DNA of 16,489 nucleotides from an uncultured Clostridia bacterium (GCA_934247335.1 CAKQJJ010000017.1:1-16489); one strand, 5' to 3'. Shown: positions 6,918 through 14,932, counted from the first letter of the stretch. Program-made: numbers and translations. Notes: generated by a model not told the origin, from the sequence alone.

Positions 6918-8681
6918 TTGGACAGAGACTGGATTGACGAGCTTATATCCAAGCTGAACATAGTAGACGTCGTGTCGAAATACGTTCCGCTTAATAAGAA
7001 AGGCAGGACCTATTGGGGGTGCTGCCCCTTTCACCATGAAAAAGAGCCGTCTTTCGCCGTCAACGAGGACAAGCAGTTCTATCACTGTTTCGGCTGCAAG
7101 GAAAGCGGCAACGTCATCACCTTTATCGAAAAAATAGAAAGCGTCGAATTCTGGGATGCGGTGAAAATTCTGGCAAAAGAGGCAAATTTCACGCTTCCGG
7201 AGCGTTCTTACAAAAAGAAAGAGGACGGCATCGACGTAAAACAGCGCGATCGCCTGCTTTCGCTGATGCGCGCGGCAGGACGGCATTATTACGAAAATCT
7301 CAGCAAAAAAGAGGCGGCTCCAGCAGTCGAATACATGAAAATGCGCGGTCTGGACGGCGCGCTTGCCCGTAAATTCGCGCTCGGATACAGCGTGGACGGC
7401 ACCGAAATAATCGACTACTTAAAGTCGCAGGGCTACACTACCGACGAAATCAAAACTGCCGGAATAATAGAAAACGGACCCACCGGTCTGTACGACGTGT
7501 TTGCCCGTCGCCTTATCATTCCGATAGTAAACCACCTTGGCGAAGTGGTGGCGTTCGGCGGACGACTACTCAATCCCTCCACGCATATAGCGGTAAAATA
7601 CCGCAATTCGTCCAATACGCCCATATTCGACAAATCGCGCACGCTTTTTGCGCTCAACCTCGTAAAAAGGAAAAAGCAAAAGGAAAAAATAAACTACGTC
7701 ATCGTGGCGGAAGGCTATATGGACGTAATGATGCTGCACAAAGCCGGGTTCGATACCGCGATTGCCAGCATGGGTACGGCACTGACCTTCAAACAGGCAA
7801 AACTCATTAAAAACTACGCGCAAAACGTGTATATAAGCTACGACGGCGACTCGGCAGGGCAGGCGGCAACGCTTCGCGGACTGGATATACTGAAAGACGC
7901 CGGCTTAAACGTCAAAGTCGTGGTTCTCCCGGACGGGCTGGACCCCGACGACCTTATAAAGCAACGCGGCAGAGAAGCGTACCAAAAACTTCTGGACGAG
8001 GCGCTTACTCTCACCGAATACAAGCTTGAAAACGCCGCAAAAAAATACGATCTTTCCGCGCCCGACGGCAAGTCCGGCTACGCGATAGAGGCTCTTAAAA
8101 TAATCGGCGAGCTGGATAATCCCGTCGAACAGGAAGAATACGTCCGCGTGGTAATCAAAAACACCGGATACAGAAAGGAAACGCTTTTAAAACAGCTTGG
8201 TCTTACCGAGCAAAAGAAGGACGAGCAGGAAGAGGAAAAGCGCAAAAAAGAGATCGAAGAGCAAAAAGCCGAAAAGGAAAACTCCGATAAGCGAGCTTTG
8301 TTTGTGGTTGCCAGCCTTATTCACAATCGCGATTACGCCGATTTCAACGCGGATATTTATCCCTATCTCAAAGAAGAATATCTGAAAAAAGCGTACGAAT
8401 ACGCGATAAATTGCAAAAAAGCGGGCGAAAAATGCAATCCGTCGGCAATGTTCAGCATTCTGGACGAAAAAGACGCTTTTGCCGTTGCCGGATACGAATT
8501 TCTGGACGGCGACAACGCGGCTAAGTTCGCAACGTGCGTGGGCGGAATAAAATCCGACTACTTAAACGCCGAAAAACAGCGGCTTGCAAAGCAGTACGAT
8601 CAGAGCCGCGACGTCGAATGTCTTAAAAAGATAATGAAAATAGACGAAAAATTAAGAGAAATTAAAAACGGGGGTGGCTGA
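6918..8681 (+). CDS. dnaG: DNA primase DnaG
   Basis: DnaG makes RNA primers for replication. The 587 residues contain the N-terminal zinc-binding domain (C36PFH39 and C57FGC60), the RNA-polymerase basic region (FARRLIIPI and GEVVAFGGR, about 195-216), the Toprim catalytic fold (EGYMD at 265-269, YDGD at 308-311), a charged Lys/Glu-rich linker at about 427-455, and a C-terminal helicase-binding domain (about 460-587). Length is normal for the family and all key residues are present. The start is TTG at 6918, five bases after AAGGAG, and the protein begins in the family style (WIDELISKLNIVDVVSKYV). It is the second gene of the operon; its TGA ends one base before the ATG of the following sigma factor. 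An Ala-rich or frameshifted segment is not seen. Confidence 0.97.
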   Translation: MDRDWIDELISKLNIVDVVSKYVPLNKKGRTYWGCCPFHHEKEPSFAVNEDKQFYHCFGCKESGNVITFIEKIESVEFWDAVKILAKEANFTLPERSYKKKEDGIDVKQRDRLLSLMRAAGRHYYENLSKKEAAPAVEYMKMRGLDGALARKFALGYSVDGTEIIDYLKSQGYTTDEIKTAGIIENGPTGLYDVFARRLIIPIVNHLGEVVAFGGRLLNPSTHIAVKYRNSSNTPIFDKSRTLFALNLVKRKKQKEKINYVIVAEGYMDVMMLHKAGFDTAIASMGTALTFKQAKLIKNYAQNVYISYDGDSAGQAATLRGLDILKDAGLNVKVVVLPDGLDPDDLIKQRGREAYQKLLDEALTLTEYKLENAAKKYDLSAPDGKSGYAIEALKIIGELDNPVEQEEYVRVVIKNTGYRKETLLKQLGLTEQKKDEQEEEKRKKEIEEQKAEKENSDKRALFVVASLIHNRDYADFNADIYPYLKEEYLKKAYEYAINCKKAGEKCNPSAMFSILDEKDAFAVAGYEFLDGDNAAKFATCVGGIKSDYLNAEKQRLAKQYDQSRDVECLKKIMKIDEKLREIKNGGG

Positions 8682-8682
8682 T

Positions 8683-9732
8683 ATGAGTATCGAAAATAAC
8701 GAACTTATTATGTCGGCACTTGACAAAATAGTAAAAATCGGCAAAAAGAAAGGCGTGCTTACCGTCGACGAAGTGACGCGCGCGCTGGTTGTGGACGCCG
8801 ACGCGTCGCGCACCGACGTGGAGGAAGCGTTCGAGTACCTTGAAAAACAGCACGTACTCGTCGTGGAAAGTCAATCGGAAGAGGATACCTCGAAGGATAT
8901 CCCCACCGACGACGCAGTGCGTATTTTCCTAAACGCGATAGGCAAATATCCGCTTCTTACAGCCGAAGAGGAACGCGAACTCAGCAAGCGCATAAAAGAG
9001 GGCGACGACGAAGCTTTCGACAAGCTGGTTATGTCCAATCTGCGCCTCGTGGTTTCGGTTGCCAAAAAGTACATAGGAAAAGGACTGGATCTCGACGACC
9101 TTATTCAGAACGGATGCCTGGGCGTTATGACCGCCGCAAGAAAATTCGATTACGAAAAAGGCTATCGTTTTTCTACCTATGCAACCTGGTGGATACGCCA
9201 GACGGTTACGCGTGCCATAAGCGATACGGCGCGCACAATACATCTGCCCAATTACGTCAAGGACTGCATAGACAAAATGAACAATATTTCGCGCGCGTAC
9301 GAGCAGGAATTCGGAGTTCAGCCGTCGCCCGATTATATTGCCGAAAAGCTGGGCGAACCTATCGAAAAGGTGTTGTTCTATCGCCAGGTTCAGCAGCGTA
9401 ATCTGTCGTTGTACGACGCGGTGGGCGACGACGGAGACACCGTCATTCTGGACATGATAGAAGACACCGCGGGCAAAACGCCGGAGGGCGAAGCCATGCG
9501 CTCTGCCGACCGCGAAGTGCTTATGCGTGCGTTGTCCACGCTGGAAGCGCGCGAACAGATCATTATACGTTGCCGTTACGGCTTTGACGACGGCAAGCCC
9601 AAAACGCTTAAAGAAGTGGGCGAATTGTTCGGCATCACGCGCGAACGAGTCCGCCAGATAGAGATAAAAGCGCTCAGAAAATTGCGTATGCCGGGACGCA
9701 GCAAGGAAATCCGACAAATCGTGAAAAATTAG
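8683..9732 (+). CDS. RpoD-like sigma-70 factor, divergent paralogue
   Basis: This 349-residue sigma factor directs RNA polymerase to promoters. It has an N-terminal region-1.1-like domain (about 10-62), region 1.2 (DDAVRIFLNAIGKYPLLT), region 2 (RLVVSVAKKYIG, DLDDLIQNGCLG, RFSTYATWWIRQTVTRA), region 3 and a region 4.2 helix-turn-helix (EVGELFGITRERVRQIE). It keeps the Gln and Thr of WWIRQxxTR that read the -10 box, but differs from the next gene in ARTIHLPNYV versus ARTIRIPVHM, in QNG for QEG, and in a C-terminus lacking the HPxRS signature. It is therefore probably a group-2 (alternative) sigma factor. The ATG at 8683 is preferred over GTG 8674 because GGGGGTGG lies just upstream of it, while the GTG has no such site. 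Only one base separates it from dnaG. Confidence 0.85.
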   Translation: MSIENNELIMSALDKIVKIGKKKGVLTVDEVTRALVVDADASRTDVEEAFEYLEKQHVLVVESQSEEDTSKDIPTDDAVRIFLNAIGKYPLLTAEEERELSKRIKEGDDEAFDKLVMSNLRLVVSVAKKYIGKGLDLDDLIQNGCLGVMTAARKFDYEKGYRFSTYATWWIRQTVTRAISDTARTIHLPNYVKDCIDKMNNISRAYEQEFGVQPSPDYIAEKLGEPIEKVLFYRQVQQRNLSLYDAVGDDGDTVILDMIEDTAGKTPEGEAMRSADREVLMRALSTLEAREQIIIRCRYGFDDGKPKTLKEVGELFGITRERVRQIEIKALRKLRMPGRSKEIRQIVKN

Positions 9733-9754
9733 CTACTCAGTTACCGGAGGAATT

Positions 9755-11017
9755 ATGGATAACGTTACAACTCAACACTTAGACGAGATAGTATTGTCGC
9801 TCGAAAAAGCGGCGGGAGATCGTAAATCGATTACGTACGACGACGTGAACAACGCATTGTCCATGTCGAGAGTAACTCCCGACGATATCGAGTATATCTT
9901 TGCCGCACTCAAGCAGAAAGGTATAGAAGTGTCGAAAAAAGAGGAAGAAAAGTCTGCGCCCGACCTCGGCGACAAAATCATGAACGAGGTTAAAAAACTT
10001 ATTTCGATAGGCAAACAGAAAGGTCGCCTGACTTACGACGAAGTGGGCGAACGCCTTGCCGTCGAGTGCGAAGCCAGCGCCGAACAAATGGAAGAGGTTT
10101 TCCGCATTCTGGCTGCAAACGGCATAGTAATCTACAACAATATGCCCGAACTTCTGAAAGACGATCTCGACAAAATAATGAGCGAGGTGTCTATCGACGA
10201 TCCGGTAAAGGTGTATCTCAAAGACATCGGCAAAGTTCCGCTTCTCACCATGGAAGAGGAAACCGAACTGGCAAAGCGCATGAAAGAGGGCGACGAGGAA
10301 GCCAAGAAAAGATTAAGCGAAGCCAACCTTCGTCTGGTCGTTTCCATCGCAAAACGTTACGTCGGAAGAGGAATGCTGTTCCTCGATCTCATTCAGGAAG
10401 GCAACATGGGACTTATGAAAGCGGTGGAAAAATTCGACTGCACCAAGGGCTTCCGTTTCTCGACCTACGCAACCTGGTGGATTCGTCAGGCAATCACCCG
10501 CGCGATAGCCGATCAGGCGCGCACCATACGTATTCCCGTGCATATGGTGGAAACCATAAACAAGCTCATCCGCGCAAACCGCACGCTCGTGCAGCAGCTG
10601 GGAAGAGAACCCACCGTTTCCGAACTGAGCAAGGAACTGGATATGCCCGAGGATAAAGTGCGCGAAATTCAGCGTATAGCAATGGATCCGGTAAGCCTCG
10701 AAACGCCTATCGGCGAAGAGGACGACAGTCACCTTGGCGACTTCATCGAGGACGACAAGGCTGCGGCTCCGCAGGACGTTGCGACTTTCACCATTCTCAA
10801 AGAACAGCTTATGGCAATACTGGACACGCTCACCCCGCGTGAGGAAATGGTTCTTCGCCTGCGCTACGGCTTGGACGACGGTCATCCCCGCACGCTCGAA
10901 GAAGTGGGCAAGGAGTTCCACGTAACGCGTGAACGTATCCGCCAGATAGAGGCGAAAGCGCTCCGCAAGCTTCGTCATCCGCAGCGCAGCAAAAAGCTTC
11001 GCGATTATATGGATTGA
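9755..11017 (+). CDS. rpoD: Primary sigma factor RpoD (SigA)
   Basis: This 420-residue protein is the likely housekeeping sigma factor. Regions 1.2 to 4 are canonical: DDPVKVYLKDIGKVPLLT, NLRLVVSIAKRYVGRG, DLIQEGNMGLMKAVEKFD, FSTYATWWIRQAITRAIADQ, RTIRIPVHMVETI, DPVSLETPIGEEDDSHLGDF, and EEVGKEFHVTRERIRQIE followed by LRKLRHPQRS. Unusually, the N-terminus holds two region-1.1-like units in tandem (about 9-60 and 75-128): compare ITYDDVNNALS with LTYDEVGERLA. The second unit is closer to the single unit of the sigma gene upstream. GGAGG lies four bases before the ATG. The stop overlaps the ATG of trmK by one base. The gap to the preceding sigma gene is 22 bases. Confidence 0.95.
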   Translation: MDNVTTQHLDEIVLSLEKAAGDRKSITYDDVNNALSMSRVTPDDIEYIFAALKQKGIEVSKKEEEKSAPDLGDKIMNEVKKLISIGKQKGRLTYDEVGERLAVECEASAEQMEEVFRILAANGIVIYNNMPELLKDDLDKIMSEVSIDDPVKVYLKDIGKVPLLTMEEETELAKRMKEGDEEAKKRLSEANLRLVVSIAKRYVGRGMLFLDLIQEGNMGLMKAVEKFDCTKGFRFSTYATWWIRQAITRAIADQARTIRIPVHMVETINKLIRANRTLVQQLGREPTVSELSKELDMPEDKVREIQRIAMDPVSLETPIGEEDDSHLGDFIEDDKAAAPQDVATFTILKEQLMAILDTLTPREEMVLRLRYGLDDGHPRTLEEVGKEFHVTRERIRQIEAKALRKLRHPQRSKKLRDYMD

Positions 11018-11637
11018 TGAAACGACTCGAAGCCATAGCAAGCAAAATAATTCCGTGCAAAGTGTTTGCCGATATCGGCTGCGACCACGGAATAATAGGT
11101 CTGTTCGTCGTGAAAAACAAACTTGCCGAAAGAGTGTGCGAGTGCGACGTAAGCGAAGACAGCCTTAGTAAAGCCCGTAACCTCATCGGCGACGGAGCCG
11201 AATATTTTTCGGGCGACGGCTTTACGCCGCTCAGCCAAGCCGGGATAGAAGCCGATCAGGCGGTTATTGCCGGAATGGGCGGCGAACTCATAATCAGAAT
11301 TCTGGAAAAATGTCCCAATAAGCCTCGTCTTATATTGGGCGCACAGAAAAACACCGACAAATTACGAATTTATCTTATCAAAAACGGATATCGTATAGAA
11401 GAGGATTACGTCGTATCCGATTCGGGCAAATTCTACGATATAATAGTCGCCGAACCGGGCGAAGGCGAAATGCCGGACGAAATATCCGCTTTTGCCGGCG
11501 TATTCTACAAACGAAAAAACGACCATTTGAAAAAGTGGTGCGAGTGTACCGAAAAACGCATTTCGCAGTACAAATTAACCGAAAAAAATCAAAAAATACT
11601 CGATATGGTCCGCGAGGTGGAAAAATGGCAACGGTAA
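11017..11637 (+). CDS. trmK: tRNA (adenine22-N1)-methyltransferase TrmK family
   Basis: TrmK methylates N1 of adenine 22 in tRNA using S-adenosylmethionine. The 206-residue protein has the Rossmann SAM motif ADIGCDHGIIG near the N-terminus, an acidic post-strand residue (ECDVSEDSLSKA), and the catalytic-region motif AGMGGELI. A helical C-terminal tail (about 170-206, rich in Lys/Glu/Gln) is typical of the family. Gene order rpoD-trmK-nif3-like matches sigA-yqfN-yqfO of Bacillus, which supports the call. The ATG at 11017 overlaps the rpoD stop (ATGA); a TTG one codon earlier is possible but unlikely. The 3' end overlaps the next gene by 13 bases. Confidence 0.9.
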   Translation: MKRLEAIASKIIPCKVFADIGCDHGIIGLFVVKNKLAERVCECDVSEDSLSKARNLIGDGAEYFSGDGFTPLSQAGIEADQAVIAGMGGELIIRILEKCPNKPRLILGAQKNTDKLRIYLIKNGYRIEEDYVVSDSGKFYDIIVAEPGEGEMPDEISAFAGVFYKRKNDHLKKWCECTEKRISQYKLTEKNQKILDMVREVEKWQR

Positions 11638-12416
11638 AAGACGTGGCGCATATGGCGGAAAAACTCTTCCCGCCCGAAAACGTGTGCATGCAGGATTATA
11701 TAGGTTTGTCGGTCGGCGACGAAAACGCAGCTGTAGACAAAGTGCTCGTTTGCCTCGACTGCACCGAGTCGTTCGTAGCCGAAGACGCCGAAAAGGTCGC
11801 GCAGATGATTTTTGCGCACCATCCGCTTATATTCGGAACTATTTCTTCGGTTACGGAAAACACGCCCGTTGGCAGAATTATTCTGGCTGCGGCGAAAAAC
11901 GGAATAAACGTGTATTCGGCGCACACCAATATGGACTGCTCGCGCGGCGGAATTACCGAATTCGTCGCGGGTATTATCGGATTGAAAAACACCCGGCCGC
12001 TTATCGAAATTAACCAAAACGCTTGTCTTGGGCTTGTCGGCAATCTCGAAAACGCCGTTCCGGTTGCGGATTTTGCGGACGAAATAGGCAAGAAACTTTC
12101 CGATAAATACGTAAAAACGTACGGAAAAGACAAGACGGTGCGCCGTATCGCGGTAGTAAACGGAGCTGGCGGCGACGAGGAAATATTAAACGCCGCGCTT
12201 GAAAAGGGTGCGGACGCTCTGGTGACGGGCGAAATAAAACATCACGTTGCGCTGTACGCGCGTTCTTTCGGCTTGGATATAATAGAAGTAAGCCACTACG
12301 CAAGCGAGCATATCTATATTCCGCGGCTAAGCGAAATTTTGAATGCCGAGGCGCAAAAAAACAACTTAAAAATTCAATTCACGGCGTCGGAGAGCGAAAG
12401 CAATCCCGCGCTGTAA
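11625..12416 (+). CDS. Nif3-like dinuclear metal-centre protein
   Basis: This 263-residue protein belongs to the Nif3/YqfO family, often labelled GTP cyclohydrolase 1 type 2; the physiological reaction remains unsettled. Metal-ligand motifs are visible: AHHPLIF (His65, His66), SAHTNMD (His100, Asp104) and SHYASE near the C-terminus (His224, Glu228). The protein is the short form, lacking the inserted PII-like domain found in Bacillus YqfO. The ATG at 11625 is chosen because GAGGTGG precedes it and MATVKDVAHMAEKLFP fits the family start; an upstream in-frame start at 11535 would lie deep in trmK. It overlaps trmK by 13 bases and is followed after 10 bases by the zinc-ribbon gene, a known partner order. 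Confidence 0.9.
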   Translation: MATVKDVAHMAEKLFPPENVCMQDYIGLSVGDENAAVDKVLVCLDCTESFVAEDAEKVAQMIFAHHPLIFGTISSVTENTPVGRIILAAAKNGINVYSAHTNMDCSRGGITEFVAGIIGLKNTRPLIEINQNACLGLVGNLENAVPVADFADEIGKKLSDKYVKTYGKDKTVRRIAVVNGAGGDEEILNAALEKGADALVTGEIKHHVALYARSFGLDIIEVSHYASEHIYIPRLSEILNAEAQKNNLKIQFTASESESNPAL

Positions 12417-12426
12417 GGAGTAAAAT

Positions 12427-13149
12427 ATGGATTTGGACAATTTACTTAAGTATCAGGCAATCGACGTCGAGCTTAAAAAACTGCAGCGGGAGATGAATTC
12501 CAATGAAAACTGCAAAATAGCCGAAGAAGCAAAACGCCGTTTCAACGAAATGAGAACGGTGGTTGCCAAAAGCGAAAACGTTGCCACTAAGGTTTACGGC
12601 GGTTACGCCGAGTCCGTCCGTCATTACGACGAAACGATTAAAAAAGCCGAGGAGCTTATGACCAGGCTGGAAGACGATTCCCTGTCCGAAGAAGAAACGG
12701 AAAAAATCGCCGAAAATCTGGCTGCCATCAATAAAAAGCTGGGCGAAATTGCCGAGTTTATCAATAATATCAAGAAAAAAGGCGAAAGCGCCGTCCGCGA
12801 ATTCAGTTCCGCTCAGAAAAGCGGTCACAAGCTGAAAGACGAATACAACAAGGCTCGCGACGAGCTGAAAAAACTCGAGGAACAGTACAAGCCGAAGATA
12901 GACGACCTGCAACAAAAGCTTACGGATGCTCGCGGGAAGGTGGACAAAAAGCTGCTGGAAACGTACGACAGAGTGTCCAAAGAAGTGGGCTTGCCCGCGT
13001 TCGTCGAAGTGTACGATTCGGGTTCGGGCGATATGAACTGCGCATACTGCGGAATGAGCCTGTCGCTCAACACCAAAAGCGACCTCAAAGACAACGGCTA
13101 TTGCATGTGCGAAAAGTGTCATCGTATAATCTATTCCAAGAAAAAATAA
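12427..13149 (+). CDS. Coiled-coil protein with C4 zinc ribbon (COG1579-type)
   Basis: The 240-residue protein is a long heptad-rich, Lys/Glu-rich coiled coil (about 5-190) followed by a C-terminal C4 zinc ribbon: CAYC at about 201-204 and CEKC near 226-229, ending in a basic tail. Members of this group are commonly encoded next to Nif3-like proteins; a nucleic-acid-binding or adaptor role has been suggested, but the function is not established to my knowledge. All four cysteines are present. AAGGAG (12415-12420) overlaps the Nif3 stop and stands six bases before the ATG. No signal peptide or membrane segment is seen. A 60-base gap follows, with a 10-bp palindrome GTCCGCGGAC (13157-13166). 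Confidence 0.85.
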   Translation: MDLDNLLKYQAIDVELKKLQREMNSNENCKIAEEAKRRFNEMRTVVAKSENVATKVYGGYAESVRHYDETIKKAEELMTRLEDDSLSEEETEKIAENLAAINKKLGEIAEFINNIKKKGESAVREFSSAQKSGHKLKDEYNKARDELKKLEEQYKPKIDDLQQKLTDARGKVDKKLLETYDRVSKEVGLPAFVEVYDSGSGDMNCAYCGMSLSLNTKSDLKDNGYCMCEKCHRIIYSKKK

Positions 13150-13209
13150 CCTTTTTGTCCGCGGACGAATATAATATCTTTCGGAAATACATTGAAATCG
13201 GAGGACGTA

Positions 13210-14076
13210 ATGAATAAAATAACCAAGGCGGTAATACCCTGCGGCGGTATGGGAACGCGGTTTTTACCGATAACCAAAACTCTGCCCAAGGAAATGCTGC
13301 CCGTAATAGACACGCCCGTTCTGTCGTACATAGTGGAAGAAGCGGCAAAAAGCGGAATTACCGACGTACTCATAATAATAAACGAAAAGAAAAAGGACAT
13401 AAAAAAATATTTTTCGCCCGATCCCGAGCTTGAAGACGCTTTGCTTGCGGCGGGAAAAACCACCTATCTGCAACGCCTGAAAAACATATATTCGATGGCA
13501 AACATCTCGTTTGCCTATCAGCCCAAGCCTCTCGGCAGCGGCGACGCCGTGATGCGAGCCAAAAGCTTTACCGGCGATCAGCCGTTCTGTTTAAGCTGGG
13601 GCGACGACCTCATCGAGGCAAATCCCCCGGTCATGAAACAGCTTATCGGCGCGTTTGAACAAACCGGGTGCCCGATAGTGGGCGTTCAGCATATGGACGG
13701 CGACGACATAGTGAAGTACGGCGTTGCAAAAGTCAGCGAAAGCAGCGGAAAACTGCACAAGCTGGAAGGAATAGTGGAAAAACCGCCGATAAGCGAACTG
13801 CCTTCGCGGCTCGCAAGCCTGGGTAGATACGTTCTGACGCCGGAAATCTATACCGCGCTCGAAAACATAACGCCCGGACTGGGCGGCGAGTTGCAATTCA
13901 CCGACGCGCTCAAACTCATGTGTCCGGACGTGTACGCGTACGAATTCGACGGAAAGCGCTACGATATGGGCGATAAATTCGGAGCCATGCAGGCGATAAC
14001 CGAATTCGCGCTCAAAAACGACGAAATAGGCTCGGCGTACCGCGAATACATAAAAAATCTCGCAAAAAGGTTATGA
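13210..14076 (+). CDS. galU: UTP-glucose-1-phosphate uridylyltransferase
   Basis: GalU makes UDP-glucose from UTP and glucose-1-phosphate for cell-surface glycans. The 288-residue protein shows the nucleotide-binding loop CGGMGTRFLP (11-20), PKEMLPVID (26-34), the YQPKPLGSGDAV segment (103-114, usually Q-P-x-GLG-HAV), and WGDD (130-133) at the metal-binding strand. The start ATG at 13210 is five bases after GGAGG; an in-frame upstream start at 13192 lacks one. The loop has Cys-Gly-Gly-Met where Ala-Ala-Gly-Leu is usual, so it is a slightly divergent GalU. A TATAAT at 13170-13175 without a clear -35 box may give extra expression. The stop overlaps the next start by four bases (ATGA). Confidence 0.9.
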   Translation: MNKITKAVIPCGGMGTRFLPITKTLPKEMLPVIDTPVLSYIVEEAAKSGITDVLIIINEKKKDIKKYFSPDPELEDALLAAGKTTYLQRLKNIYSMANISFAYQPKPLGSGDAVMRAKSFTGDQPFCLSWGDDLIEANPPVMKQLIGAFEQTGCPIVGVQHMDGDDIVKYGVAKVSESSGKLHKLEGIVEKPPISELPSRLASLGRYVLTPEIYTALENITPGLGGELQFTDALKLMCPDVYAYEFDGKRYDMGDKFGAMQAITEFALKNDEIGSAYREYIKNLAKRL

Positions 14077-14717
14077 AAACGGACAACGCACTGATTATAG
14101 GTGCAAAAACGCCCACCGACGCAAACGGCACGGTAAACAGAGTTTGCCCCGGCGGTTACGCGGACGTAATACGCGAGGGCGAATGCCGCGGCGATAAAAT
14201 TTTTATTTCTTCGCTGCTCAAAGCCGAGGACGATTTGGACGAAATAGTAGACTATTGCCTTGATAATAAGGCAAAAGTTATCGTGTGCGCCGGCGACGAT
14301 CTGTACGATTCGGGCGTGCTGGAAGCGCGCGAGCATCTGTCGCCCGTCATGTTTCTGCACAAAATAGGACTGCTTGACTGCAATTGCAGCGTAGTGGGCG
14401 GAATCTGCCTCGATCGCGACGACGTTGACCTCATGGCGCAAGTGGGTTCGTCGCTTATCGTTTGTCCGACGTATTCGTGCGGCACGGGGCGCGGAATTCC
14501 GATAATTTCGCCCGCGCTCGGCAAAATCAAAATTTCGCTCGGCACGTTCGATAACCTTTTCAACAAAAGCGGCAGCGTTATAGAGGAAGCGAAAACGCTG
14601 TACCTCGGCACCGCGGCGGTAATGCGAAGACCGAACGCTCTTTCAATCGAACAACTTGCCCGTATCGTGGGTACCGACGACGAAGAAAGTCTGTTTTCGG
14701 CACTCAACTTAAAATAA
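14073..14717 (+). CDS. Degenerate amidohydrolase-superfamily protein, probably non-catalytic
   Basis: The 214 residues align by eye with the C-terminal half of MTA/SAH-deaminase-like amidohydrolases: SPVMFLHKIGLL (90-101), then DRDDVDLMAQVGSSLIVCPTYSCGTGRGIP (matching DEDIxLLAETGxSVxHCPxSNLKLxSGIAP), then ISLGTFDNL (matching VxLGTDGxxS). Every metal or catalytic position visible by this comparison is changed: the family's LAHCVH reads VVGGIC (107-112), the IHxSE-type strand reads VCAGDD (71-76), and the Asp of LGTD is Phe159. The N-terminal HxH domain is missing. Such loss suggests a pseudoenzyme or small-molecule binder. It is coupled to galU by ATGA overlap, and the open frame is intact with codon use like its neighbours, so it seems under selection. 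Alternative: a remnant gene. Confidence 0.6.
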   Translation: MKTDNALIIGAKTPTDANGTVNRVCPGGYADVIREGECRGDKIFISSLLKAEDDLDEIVDYCLDNKAKVIVCAGDDLYDSGVLEAREHLSPVMFLHKIGLLDCNCSVVGGICLDRDDVDLMAQVGSSLIVCPTYSCGTGRGIPIISPALGKIKISLGTFDNLFNKSGSVIEEAKTLYLGTAAVMRRPNALSIEQLARIVGTDDEESLFSALNLK

Positions 14718-14770
14718 ACCGTATAACAATTAAATAACTCTCGGGTAAGAAAATGTTTCCGCATCGGTAT

Positions 14771-14797
14771 AAAACGCCGCGTGCGGAGCGTTTTTTT
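14771..14797 (+). terminator. Intrinsic terminator of the dgt-galU operon
   Basis: AAAACGC (14771-14777) pairs with GCGTTTT (14788-14794) around a GC-rich loop that can extend the stem; the T-run covers 14791-14797. It stands 54 bases after the last stop codon. Confidence 0.75.
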
Positions 14798-14818
14798 CTA
14801 TTTTCAAAGGCCCCCGAA

Positions 14819-14846
14819 TATGAAAAATAGTCCACACTTTTTCATA
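14819..14846. repeat. Perfect 9-bp inverted repeat upstream of the MarR promoter
   Basis: TATGAAAAA (14819-14827) and TTTTTCATA (14838-14846) flank 10 bases. It could be an operator or an A/T-rich hairpin; its role is unknown. Confidence 0.4.
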
Positions 14847-14865
14847 CGTTTTTCACGTAATCCGC

Positions 14866-14894
14866 TTTACAAAAAATTAGTTAGGCTGTATAAT
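14866..14894 (+). promoter_or_regulatory. Promoter of the marR-ABC exporter operon
   Basis: TTTACA (14866-14871), a 17-base spacer and a perfect TATAAT (14889-14894). It is overlapped by the candidate MarR operator repeats. Confidence 0.75.
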
Positions 14895-14914
14895 AGTTAG
14901 GACATTAACTAATT
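14875..14914. promoter_or_regulatory. Candidate MarR operator
   Basis: TAGTTA (14894-14899) and TAACTA (14906-14911) form an 18-base palindrome just after the -10 box. A further copy TAGTTAGG at 14878-14885 lies in the spacer, and AATTAGTTA (14875-14883) is the exact inverse of TAACTAATT (14906-14914). Sites placed over the promoter and start point fit repression by the MarR protein encoded next. Confidence 0.6.
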
Positions 14915-14932
14915 GAGGAGGCGATTCCGTAA

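Noticed and set aside
6210..7286. Long leftward open frame opposite dgt/dnaG (358 residues)
   Set aside because: It is a mirror of the strongly supported dgt and dnaG frames, spanning two genes, with no recognisable motif; antisense frames arise here from the codon bias of the real genes.
8674..8682. GTG at 8674 as start of the first sigma factor
   Set aside because: There is no ribosome site before it, and it would sit within the GGGGGTGG that serves ATG 8683.
8929..9717. Leftward open frames opposite the sigma genes (also 10313-11041)
   Set aside because: They are complementary shadows of conserved sigma-factor coding sequence and have no ribosome site or family features.
12442..13122. 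Leftward 226-residue open frame opposite the coiled-coil gene
   Set aside because: It is Phe/Leu/Val-rich only because it is the antisense of a Lys/Glu-rich coiled coil.
13157..13175. Full promoter for galU from palindrome GTCCGCGGAC and TATAAT
   Set aside because: No -35 box at suitable spacing; TTGTCC is only 9 bases from TATAAT, so it is mentioned only as a possibility.
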